A stretch of DNA of 10,866 bases, from the NCBI GenBank assembly GCA_035711385.1, contig DASTCG010000146.1, positions 1-10,866 on the forward strand. The letters are read 5' to 3'. Both the position numbers and the translations under genes were made by a program. Position 1 is the stretch's first letter; each line of letters starts with the position of its first letter. Below, piece after piece: positions 6,208 through 10,866 of the stretch. The notes below the pieces were generated by a model. It made no database searches, was not told the DNA's origin, and saw nothing but the letters and a program-made list of their open reading frames with translations. This DNA is from JACDAN01 sp035711385 (GTDB lineage Bacteria > Actinomycetota > Thermoleophilia > Gaiellales > Gaiellaceae).

Positions 6208-6387
6208 GTGAGCAGACAGCGACAAGAGCCGACGCAAGACGACGCCCGCAGCCTCGCACGCTGGGAGAACGAGGGCGGGGCGTCCAAGCGGGAACCGACT
6301 CAGAAGACGGAGATCCCCGTACCGAAAGCGCAAGGACGTCCTCGGAGCCCCGCGTCGCATCGCCCGGCCCGAGAGAAGTCCGGCTAG
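6208..6387 (+). CDS. Small hydrophilic hypothetical protein (59 aa)
   Basis: I do not recognise this family. From GTG 6208 the frame gives a charged, Pro/Gln/Arg/Lys-rich protein with the core DARSLARWENEGGAS at about residues 12-26 and a basic C-terminal tail; it is probably largely disordered. Third positions are about 75% G/C, better than the overlapping longer frame from 6117 (about 60%), which supports this frame. The open frame extends upstream to 6070, but that part is the histidine phosphatase promoter. The start is chosen because TAACCT lies 8 nt before it. Its TAG overlaps the stop of the minus-strand remnant at 6384 in CTAG. Confidence 0.45.
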   Translation: MSRQRQEPTQDDARSLARWENEGGASKREPTQKTEIPVPKAQGRPRSPASHRPAREKSG

Positions 6388-6573
6388 ACCGTTCTGCTAG
6401 CGGCCTCGTTCATGAGGTCAGGGAAGTGGGCGACCGCCGCAGGCTCGGCGAGGTTGGGAAGGGCTGCGGCGACGCCGCTCGAACCATCCCGGCGCGGTTG
6501 AAGCTCCCAGACGGGAGTGGCGAGCTTCCACGGAAAGTCGAACGGGCGGGTGCTTCCGGCCGGATTCGATCAT
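6384..6573 (-). pseudogene. Small gene with an apparent +1 frameshift near its start
   Basis: On the minus strand ATG 6573 follows a purine-rich SD-like run (AGAGGAAG) and starts MIESGR, but this frame then turns into Arg-rich shadow-like sequence. The frame one base over has no start codon yet looks properly coding: STRPFDFPWKLATPVWELQP, then a stretch ending FPDLMNEAASRTV and TAG at 6384-6386, with about 77% G/C third positions against about 63% for the ATG frame. Removing one base around 6555 would join them into a roughly 62-aa protein. It is therefore either a decayed gene or a sequencing error. No family is recognised. It lies 70 nt downstream of the 74-aa gene on the same strand. Confidence 0.4.
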
Positions 6574-6643
6574 GACTTCCTCTTCTCCGACCGCTTGGGC
6601 GCGCATTCCCCGCGTCGAGCATCGCGTCCCGGGTGTCGCTGTA

Positions 6644-6868
6644 CTAGTCGGCCCCCACCACGATCCTTCGGCTGCTCGCGTGGCCCTGTTCGTCGAAGGA
6701 CAGCCGGTAGCGCTGGTCCTCGCCGCCAAACAAGTTGAAGAAACGGCGCCGACCCCTCATCGAAAGCACGGCCTGGGTGTCGTTGTGAGACTCGATCCGG
6801 TAGCCCTGCGCGAGTTTCTCGTCGAGTATCCGCTCGAGCGTTTGGTCTCTTGATAGTGCTTCGGCCAT
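6644..6868 (-). CDS. Small conserved-looking hypothetical protein (74 aa)
   Basis: The 74-aa product starts MAEALSRDQTLERILDEKLAQ, an N-terminal helix, followed by GYRIESHNDTQAVLSMRGRR and a strand-rich half with FFNLFGG and YRLSFDEQGHASSRRI. The GYRIES-DTQAVL motif resembles the start of small actinobacterial proteins in which it precedes membrane segments, but here no transmembrane segment follows and the rest is soluble. ATG 6868 is preceded by AGAGGGAGG five nt upstream, a convincing SD. It probably forms a short unit with the frameshifted gene downstream. Function unknown. Confidence 0.7.
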   Translation of the reverse strand: MAEALSRDQTLERILDEKLAQGYRIESHNDTQAVLSMRGRRRFFNLFGGEDQRYRLSFDEQGHASSRRIVVGAD

Positions 6869-6972
6869 GACGGCCTCCCTCTTGAGCCGGCCTCGCTGGG
6901 CGGCTGACTCAGCAAGGCGTGGACGGAACCAGGTACTGAAGTGCCAGATCGGAGCGGAGATGTCTGGGCAGT

Positions 6973-6999
6973 GGGAAGGCCCGGGGGGCGGGCCTTCCC
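6973..6999 (-). terminator. Strong GC hairpin after the 104-aa barrel-protein gene
   Basis: Perfect 11-bp arms GGGAAGGCCCG and CGGGCCTTCCC with a 5-nt loop, beginning 16 nt after the minus-strand stop at 7016. There is no T-run on either side, as is usual for GC-rich actinobacterial hairpins. It probably ends the 7330-7016 transcript. Confidence 0.65.
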
Positions 7000-7015
7000 G
7001 TGGAGGCCTGCGAAC

Positions 7016-7330
7016 CTAGACCCGGACGAGGCCGTTCGTCTTGTGGACGATGACCTCGCCGCCGGTGATCTTCGGCGGATTCGGGAGTGCCTCCTCCAGC
7101 TTCTCCTCGCGCACCCAGCTGGTTGTGAGGCGCGTCGACTCGTCGGCCTGCGCCGGTGAGTCGAAGAAGCCGATCGAACTCATGACGCCGTCACCGGCCT
7201 CGATGAGGTAGAAGCCGCCGAAGCCCGGCAGCTTGCTCAGGCGGGGCAGCAGCTTCTCGCCGACGTTTGTGACGAGCTCGTCGGTGCGACTCTCGTCGAC
7301 GCCCTCGTACCGTCTGATCGTGGCATGCAT
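7016..7330 (-). CDS. Dimeric alpha/beta-barrel (ABM-like) protein, 104 aa
   Basis: The protein starts MHATIRRYEGVDESRTDELV, continues with LLPRLSKLPGFGGFYLIEAG (28-46) and VMSSIGFFDSPAQADESTRL, and ends with GGEVIVHKTNG. This strand-helix-strand order, the LPGF-GFYL segment and the following strand then helix match the small antibiotic-biosynthesis-monooxygenase/ferredoxin-like barrel fold. Family members include quinol monooxygenases, haem-degrading proteins and many proteins of unknown role; no catalytic residue can be picked. The ATG has a GAGAGGAG SD about 8 nt upstream. It is a single-gene unit closed by the hairpin at 6973-6999 and divergent from the 216-aa gene. Confidence 0.75.
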   Translation of the reverse strand: MHATIRRYEGVDESRTDELVTNVGEKLLPRLSKLPGFGGFYLIEAGDGVMSSIGFFDSPAQADESTRLTTSWVREEKLEEALPNPPKITGGEVIVHKTNGLVRV

Positions 7331-7361
7331 CTCGTGCTCCTCTCTCGTCGTTCAGGGCGGG

Positions 7362-7394
7362 GAACTCGATTGAGTTCGCCTGGTGCACTCAGGC
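7362..7394. repeat. Two adjacent inverted repeats upstream of the barrel-protein gene
   Basis: GAACTC-GATT-GAGTTC (7362-7377) is perfect, with 6-base arms. Two bases on, CCTGGTGCACTCAGG (7380-7394) is a near-palindrome centred on GTGCAC. Both lie 32-64 nt upstream of the minus-strand start at 7330, where an operator would be expected. Confidence 0.35.
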
Positions 7395-7480
7395 CCGGCG
7401 TGACAGTCGAAGAGCAGGTTCGGAGCCTCGACGGCTTCCTTCTGGTTTCTGGCGCATCCAGAGTCTATCAGACTTCGTGG

Positions 7481-7524
7481 CTACGTTGGATTACGTATCT
7501 ACGTTGTCTACCTTATCTACGTAT
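7481..7524. repeat. Tandem repeat array (CTACGTTG-like, 18-bp period) over a promoter
   Basis: CTACGTTG at 7481 and again at 7499, and CTACGTAT at 7517, are spaced exactly 18 bp. CTACCTTA at 7508 adds a half-step copy and TTACGTAT lies at 7491, giving a roughly 9-bp rhythm. The stretch is AT-richer than its surroundings and overlaps the TATAAT box, so it is likely an operator array for the 216-aa gene. Confidence 0.55.
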
Positions 7525-7527
7525 AAT
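7522..7527 (+). promoter_or_regulatory. Consensus -10 box TATAAT, leaderless promoter of the 216-aa gene
   Basis: A perfect TATAAT ends 7 nt before ATG 7535. There is no SD and no good -35 at 16-18 bp; that space is filled by the tandem repeats, suggesting activator or repressor control. Confidence 0.65.
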
Positions 7528-7534
7528 AGCTCCG

Positions 7535-8185
7535 ATGTCCCCTTTCTCCATCACCGTCCAGGACATTCCCGACGGGGAGCTCGGCCCGTTGCTCATTCAA
7601 CTTGCGCGCGCGGGCTTCCCCAGCCCGATCATCAAGCCGGTTGGTGCCGATGGCGCAGCTAGCGCGGAAGCCGCTCCAGCTCATGGCTCGAAGGCGGATC
7701 TCGCGGAGGATTGGCGGGTCTTGCGGGAGCGCGAAGGCGACTCCTACCAGTGGCCGGAAGAGCGCGAGCAGTACTCGCGTTACCGAGTGTTCCTCGGGAC
7801 GACGCGCGCCGAAGGTGCGGTTCACATCGGTCTTGGCGAAACGGTCCGTCAGAACAAGTGGGGACGTAACCGAAAATACGTCGTCGCCTTCCTGAGCAGC
7901 GGCTCCCCGCAGCAGCCGCTCGCAGAGTTCGTCGCAGCCGATGACTACGAGCAGACCCGCGAGCTCGTCGCCGTCATCCGCGGGAGCGACGGAGGCCGGC
8001 GTATGTACGGCGCCGGCGACGAGCTTCCCCGGGTCTACAAGGAACGGTTTCGAACTCAGCTGTACAGCGAGCGGGTCGCCTATCCCGGTGTTTGGAACAA
8101 GTCCGTCGTGGTTGCGCGTGAGGATGACCACGAAACGATGCTCAACCACGCCCTGATCCAGGGCCGCCGACGATACCCGACCTAA
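7535..8185 (+). CDS. Unrecognised protein, 216 aa
   Basis: I do not recognise a family with confidence. The N-terminus (MSPFSITVQDIPDGELGPLL, followed by a helix ending ARAGFPSP) looks like a small alpha/beta module. An Ala-rich linker (about 38-53) follows, then a charged, mostly soluble C-terminal region with WPEEREQYSRYRVFLGTT, VRQNKWGRNRKYVVAFL and a basic tail GRRRYPT. No signal peptide, membrane segment or metal motif is evident. The frame is open back to 7325, but ATG 7535 is chosen because TATAAT lies 7 nt before it and the upstream 70 codons are promoter DNA. G+C appears somewhat lower than in the sugar operon, which could mean transfer. It faces the coiled-coil gene convergently. 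Confidence 0.65.
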   Translation: MSPFSITVQDIPDGELGPLLIQLARAGFPSPIIKPVGADGAASAEAAPAHGSKADLAEDWRVLREREGDSYQWPEEREQYSRYRVFLGTTRAEGAVHIGLGETVRQNKWGRNRKYVVAFLSSGSPQQPLAEFVAADDYEQTRELVAVIRGSDGGRRMYGAGDELPRVYKERFRTQLYSERVAYPGVWNKSVVVAREDDHETMLNHALIQGRRRYPT

Positions 8186-8289
8186 AGCGATGAGGCCGAT
8201 GGCGACCAGCCCCGTGCGGGACCTCACCCGAGTCCACCTCCGGCGCGCTGGCGACCGAGCTACGTGGCGCCGATCTTCATGACAAGACC

Positions 8290-8303
8290 CTGAGCTGACT
8301 CAG
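8290..8303. repeat. Inverted repeat CTGAG-CTGA-CTCAG between convergent genes
   Basis: Perfect 5-base arms with a 4-nt loop, 12 nt beyond the stop of the minus-strand gene at 8315 and 105 nt after the 216-aa gene. It may be a weak shared terminator. The remainder of 8186-8314 shows only minor GC hairpins. Confidence 0.3.
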
Positions 8304-8314
8304 ACCGAGCGAGG

Positions 8315-8518
8315 TCAGATTGACTCGCGGAGCGCATTCGCGGCAGCCTGCAGACGGGCGCTGACCTCGGCGAGTTCTCTCGCCGCGAGGTCAATGCGTT
8401 CCTGTTGTGTATCCGCACGCTCGCGAACGGCGCCAAGCTGGCGCGCCATTGTCTCCACAGCGCGGGTCAGGTCCGCCAGTTGAGCAGCGATCGCTGCCGT
8501 GTCCTCTGACTGGGCCAC
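8315..8518 (-). CDS. Small coiled-coil protein (67 aa)
   Basis: From GTG 8518 the product is almost all helix. Residues about 8-64 (AAIAAQLADLTRAVETMARQ onward to LQAAANALRESI) show heptad-like spacing of Ile, Leu, Val and Met with Glu/Arg/Gln between, a single long coiled coil without Pro or Cys. The frame is open to 8737, but the first 73 codons read as low-complexity shadow sequence running into the protease promoter. GTG 8518 starts exactly where the helix-like protein begins and has TAAGAT 8 nt upstream. No family or partner can be named; such proteins are often cell-division, chromosome or oligomerisation accessories. Confidence 0.6.
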   Translation of the reverse strand: MAQSEDTAAIAAQLADLTRAVETMARQLGAVRERADTQQERIDLAARELAEVSARLQAAANALRESI

Positions 8519-8526
8519 TTGATCGG

Positions 8527-8532
8527 ATCTTA
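8527..8532 (-). promoter_or_regulatory. Putative -10 box (TAAGAT) of the coiled-coil gene
   Basis: On the minus strand TAAGAT ends 8 nt before GTG 8518; no SD and no clear -35. Supports a leaderless transcript. Confidence 0.4.
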
Positions 8533-8584
8533 CGGCGTGCAGCGTCGTTGCAGCGCACGGCGTCGTTCCGGCGTGGATGGGCCA

Positions 8585-8619
8585 TCGCCCTCTCACGCGT
8601 GACCAACGCGCGAGGGCGA
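8585..8619. other. Long nested inverted repeat in the divergent region before the protease
   Basis: Outer arms TCGCCCTC / GAGGGCGA (8 bp, perfect) enclose inner arms CGCGT / ACGCG (5 bp, perfect) with a 5-nt loop and a small asymmetric bulge. The left half also contains the palindrome TCACGCGTGA (8593-8602). It lies 67 nt from the coiled-coil start and about 38 nt before the protease -35 box, so may be an operator or a transcript structure insulating the two promoters. Confidence 0.45.
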
Positions 8620-8656
8620 ACGAATAGCCGACCGTCTGCTCTTCGGCCGGGCCTGG

Positions 8657-8685
8657 TTGTGATCGCTCCGGGAGCCCACTAGGGT
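8657..8685 (+). promoter_or_regulatory. Sigma70-type promoter of the protease gene
   Basis: TTGTGA (8657-8662), exactly 17 bp, then TAGGGT (8680-8685). This would give a start near 8692 and a leader of about 27 nt that carries the GGGAGGGAGG SD before ATG 8719. It is the best two-box promoter in the window. Confidence 0.6.
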
Positions 8686-8718
8686 CGAGGACGACAAAGC
8701 GGGGGGAGGGAGGCGTCA

Positions 8719-9576
8719 ATGACGAGACTTCGAGCAATTGTCATCGCTGTGCTCGCCGCCGCCGCAGTCGCGCTGGCCGGAGTTGCCGGCGCCATCGGCA
8801 ACGGGGTTCCGGACGGGAACGGGCATCCGAACGTCGGGATGCTGGCGATCGGATTCGAGGAGGGCGGCCAGCTCGTTCGGTATGCGAACTGTTCGGGCTC
8901 GTACGGCGGGCCACGAACCGGCCAACCGGCCAGCAAAGTGTTCGTGACCGCCGCCCACTGCGTGGCGTGGACTCCCGACGCGGGCATCGCCGCGAACCAG
9001 CTCTGGGTGACCTTCGACTCGGACGCCACGTTCGACGTGGAGACCGGCGTCGTGACGAGCACGAACACCTGGCATCGGGCAACCGCGATCGCATTCGATC
9101 CGGCCGCCCTCCAGCAACGGTCGGATGCACACGACTATGCCGTCGTCCTCCTCGACAGCGTGCCGGCCGGACTGGCGCCGATTCGGTTCCCGACGGCCGG
9201 GTTGCTCTCGCAGCTCGCCGCGAACGGCGGTCTCCAGCCCGGCACGGTGTTCGACAACGTCGGCTACGGAGTCATGCCATTCTTCAAGCAAGGGGCACCG
9301 CGGTACGAAGCGCCTCCGGGACGCATGTTCTCGACCTCGCGTTACAAGGGCCTCACTCAGGCCTACCTGAAGCTGAACATGAACTCCGACTCACAGGACG
9401 GCAACGGCGGTAGTTGCTTCGGAGACTCGGGCTCGCCGAAGTTCATCCACGGGACGAACACCGCAGTCGCGCTCCAGTTCGGCGGAGACAGGATCTGTCG
9501 GTCCGAGGACATCAACAGCAGGCTCGACATTCCCGCTGCAAGGGCGTTCTACGGCCAGTTTCTGACGCTGCCGTAG
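8719..9576 (+). CDS. Secreted S1 family (trypsin-like) serine protease
   Basis: A 285-aa exported protease. Residues 1-25 form a signal peptide (basic MTRLR, Ala/Val/Leu core, likely cut after AGA). The chymotrypsin-fold triad is visible: H80 in VTAAHC, D139 in HDYAVVLLD and S237 in GDSGSP. C58/C81 and C233/C260 fit the His-loop disulfide and the disulfide near the active Ser. There is almost no propeptide. The pocket position corresponding to trypsin D189 is Gly (G231, in GGSCFGDSG), so trypsin-like Arg/Lys specificity is unlikely, and the usual GDSGGP is GDSGSP. It has its own promoter and a strong SD and is followed by a hairpin. The substrate is unknown. Confidence 0.88.
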   Translation: MTRLRAIVIAVLAAAAVALAGVAGAIGNGVPDGNGHPNVGMLAIGFEEGGQLVRYANCSGSYGGPRTGQPASKVFVTAAHCVAWTPDAGIAANQLWVTFDSDATFDVETGVVTSTNTWHRATAIAFDPAALQQRSDAHDYAVVLLDSVPAGLAPIRFPTAGLLSQLAANGGLQPGTVFDNVGYGVMPFFKQGAPRYEAPPGRMFSTSRYKGLTQAYLKLNMNSDSQDGNGGSCFGDSGSPKFIHGTNTAVALQFGGDRICRSEDINSRLDIPAARAFYGQFLTLP

Positions 9577-9588
9577 CGAAAGGCGAGA

Positions 9589-9620
9589 GGGGCTGCGACT
9601 CGATCACGAGTCGCGGCCCC
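9589..9620. terminator. Bidirectional terminator hairpin between convergent protease and phosphoesterase genes
   Basis: Arms GGGGCTGCGACTCG and CGAGTCGCGGCCCC form a 14-bp stem with one G-U wobble and a 4-nt ATCA loop, 12 nt after the protease stop and 31 nt beyond the phosphoesterase stop. No T-run on either side. Position between two 3' ends supports use in both directions. Confidence 0.75.
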
Positions 9621-9651
9621 CGGAGCGCGAGCTCGCCGCGCATCGCATTCC

Positions 9652-10485
9652 TCAGCCGTCTGAGGAAGTCGGCTGGTCGTCCGCCAGCGAGACGCCCCGC
9701 TGCGGGCGGATGAACGGGTCGCTCTCCCTCGCGGCGAGCTCCGCAGGCCAGTCGCGAGGGTAGTCGCCGAGGCTCCACCGTTCCCCGCCGGGAACGCAGA
9801 GCTCCACCGCGATCCGCCTGCCCTCGATGCGGACGAGGTTGTACGCGGGATGCGGGAAGCCGCGTGTTCGGAGCGTCGACACGGTGCCGGAGTGAACGAG
9901 CAGGATCCCCGCGAGCGGCCAGACGTACGGAACGTGGCGATGACCGGAGAGGACGAGGTCGACGCCGCAGCGGCGCAGCAGAGCGAGGACGTCGCCCGCG
10001 TCGAGCACCTGATTCCGTTCGCGGCCGGTTCCCGGCACCGGAACCAGGTGGTGGTGGCATACGAAGACCCGCAGGTCGGTGTCGTCGGCGAAGCCTTCCT
10101 CGATCCAGCCGTAGTGCTCGCGGCCGATCTCGCCCTCGTCGATATCGGGCTTCGACGAATCGACTCCGACGAGCGCGACATCGAGCCCGGCGCACTCGAA
10201 GCGGCGCCGCGAGTCGCGGGCGCCGAACGTGTCCTCATAGAGCACGTAGCCGACGTTCCTCGCATCGTGGTTCCCAGGGACACGGACGACCTCCTCGGCG
10301 GCAATCGCGGCCAACTCCGTCTCGGCGAGCGGGTACTGGTCGGGATACCCGTCGTCCGTGAGGTCGCCGGCGATGACGACGAGGTCCGGCTCGGCCGCGT
10401 TGATCTCCTCGATCGCCGTGCGCAGCAGCTCCTCGCGGTAGCGCGCACCGCCGACATGGACGTCCGAGAGCTGCGCGATCAGCAT
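9652..10485 (-). CDS. Calcineurin-like metallophosphoesterase (CpdA/class III phosphodiesterase-like)
   Basis: A 277-aa binuclear-metal phosphoesterase with the full motif series: SDVH (D8, H10), AGDLTDDG (D41), PGNHD (N72, H73), CHHHLVP (around H144) and SGHRH (H182, H184), followed by YNLVRIEG near the C-terminal strand. The short N-terminus MLIAQLSDVHVGG and the overall length match CpdA-like cyclic-nucleotide phosphodiesterases, but the family also contains phospholipid and nucleotide hydrolases, so the substrate is open. The frame extends upstream to 10671, across the divergent gene; ATG 10485 is the natural start, with TAGGGT 7 nt before it and no SD. It is divergent from the DUF1905 gene by 43 nt. 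Confidence 0.88.
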   Translation of the reverse strand: MLIAQLSDVHVGGARYREELLRTAIEEINAAEPDLVVIAGDLTDDGYPDQYPLAETELAAIAAEEVVRVPGNHDARNVGYVLYEDTFGARDSRRRFECAGLDVALVGVDSSKPDIDEGEIGREHYGWIEEGFADDTDLRVFVCHHHLVPVPGTGRERNQVLDAGDVLALLRRCGVDLVLSGHRHVPYVWPLAGILLVHSGTVSTLRTRGFPHPAYNLVRIEGRRIAVELCVPGGERWSLGDYPRDWPAELAARESDPFIRPQRGVSLADDQPTSSDG

Positions 10486-10492
10486 CAGCCCG

Positions 10493-10522
10493 ACCCTAAC
10501 GCGACACGCCGACGCGTATGTT
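10493..10522. promoter_or_regulatory. Back-to-back leaderless -10 boxes for the divergent pair
   Basis: Minus strand: TAGGGT (10498-10493) ends 7 nt before ATG 10485. Plus strand: TATGTT (10517-10522) ends 6 nt before GTG 10529. Each box lies where the other promoter's -35 would be, so the two promoters overlap. Confidence 0.5.
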
Positions 10523-10528
10523 GGCACC

Positions 10529-10866
10529 GTGCCGACGAAACGCTTCACGGTCGAGCTCGAGCGGGTCGGAAAGACGGCGACGATGTTTCGCGTGCCGTTC
10601 GATCTCAAGGAGGCGTTCGGTCGCGCCCGTCCTCCCGTGAGGGTGACGATTCGCGGCCATACCTGGCGCACGACGCCGGGCGTCTACGGCGGCGTCGGCC
10701 ATGTCGTCGTCAACCGAGCGGTGAAAGCCGCAGCCGGCGTCGACGCTCCCGACCGAGTGCAGGTCGTGATGGAGCTCGACACCGAGCCGCGCCGCGTGCG
10801 CGTTCCACGCGACCTCGCTCGGGCCTTCGACGCCGATCCGGAGGCACGGGACGCCTTCGCACGGCT
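10529..10866 (+). CDS. DUF1905/YdeI (OmdA)-like protein, 3' end cut by window edge
   Basis: The plus strand from GTG 10529 to the window edge gives 112 residues without a stop: it begins PTKRFTVELERVGKTATMF after the start residue, then RVPFDLKEAFGRARPPVRVT, GHTWRTTPGVYGGVGH and later ELDTEPRRVRVPRDLARAF with DPEARDAFARL at the edge. This is the DUF1905 beta-barrel domain followed by the beginning of a YdeI/OmdA-type helical region. The family is associated by name with bacteriocin protection but has no established biochemistry. The GTG start is supported by TATGTT 6 nt upstream and agreement with the usual DUF1905 N-terminus; there is no SD. Confidence 0.82.
   Translation, partial: MPTKRFTVELERVGKTATMFRVPFDLKEAFGRARPPVRVTIRGHTWRTTPGVYGGVGHVVVNRAVKAAAGVDAPDRVQVVMELDTEPRRVRVPRDLARAFDADPEARDAFAR

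Noticed and set aside
6117..6575. 152-codon plus-strand frame over the small-gene region
   Set aside because: Lower G/C third positions (about 60%) than the 59-aa frame, and it runs across two better-supported small genes.
7325..7534. N-terminal extension of the 216-aa protein from 7325
   Set aside because: The stretch holds inverted repeats, the tandem array and TATAAT; its translation looks non-coding.
8519..8737. N-terminal extension of the coiled-coil protein to 8737
   Set aside because: It would cover the protease promoter and SD, and the extra residues lack the helical character of the rest.
9549..10457. 302-codon minus-strand frame overlapping the phosphoesterase
   Set aside because: Ser/Arg/Thr-rich shadow; the neighbouring frame has all the metallophosphoesterase motifs.
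1..10866. CRISPR array, transposon or phage module
   Set aside because: No evenly spaced long repeats, no transposase or integrase motifs, and no terminal inverted repeats were seen; the only tandem arrays are short promoter-sited ones.

Overview
The window is high-GC DNA (roughly two-thirds G+C by eye) with dense, short-spaced genes, many GTG starts and strong G/C bias at third codon positions. Together with the protein families present (VOC, GFA, DUF1905, an ABM-like barrel, CbbY-like HAD) this fits an actinobacterium, possibly Thermoleophilia/Solirubrobacterales-like. The lineage is inference from general character, not from a marker gene. No rRNA, tRNA, CRISPR, transposase or integrase is visible.

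Layout. (1) 1-1962: the 5' part of a dihydrofolate-reductase-family (RibD C-terminal-like) gene on the minus strand, divergent from a two-domain VOC/glyoxalase-like protein, then a GFA (CENP-V-type zinc) protein. (2) 1963-2235: a gene-poor spacer holding two inverted repeats and a 46-codon minus-strand coding-like remnant. (3) 2236-5560: the main metabolic unit, a tightly coupled plus-strand operon of a GatY/KbaY-like class II ketose-bisphosphate aldolase, a CbbY-like HAD sugar phosphatase, and the two halves of a dihydroxyacetone-kinase-type enzyme (dhaL, then dhaK). Overlaps are 1 nt and 4 nt, followed by a 30-nt gap. (4) 5557-6093: a convergent histidine phosphatase whose stop codon overlaps that of dhaK. 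(5) 6094-7330: small genes: a 59-aa plus-strand protein, a probably frameshifted minus-strand gene, a 74-aa protein and a 104-aa dimeric alpha/beta-barrel-like protein. (6) 7331-8518: an unrecognised 216-aa protein behind a perfect TATAAT box and a tandem repeat array, then a 67-aa coiled-coil protein. (7) 8519-10866: a secreted trypsin-like protease, a strong hairpin between convergent genes, a metallophosphoesterase, and a divergent DUF1905 protein that runs off the window.

How the genes may work together. The aldolase, phosphatase and kinase genes form a plausible small ketose-phosphate module: a DhaK/DhaL-type kinase phosphorylates a ketone or ketose, a class II aldolase joins or splits ketose (bis)phosphates, and the HAD enzyme removes a phosphate. 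No transporter, dehydrogenase, DhaM or dedicated regulator is present, so substrate and direction are open. The other genes look like independent single-gene units.

The most striking non-coding pattern is that nearly every gene lacking a Shine-Dalgarno sequence has a TAnnnT -10-like hexamer 6-8 nt before its start codon, as expected for leaderless transcripts. Two of these promoters carry tandem direct repeats that look like operators.
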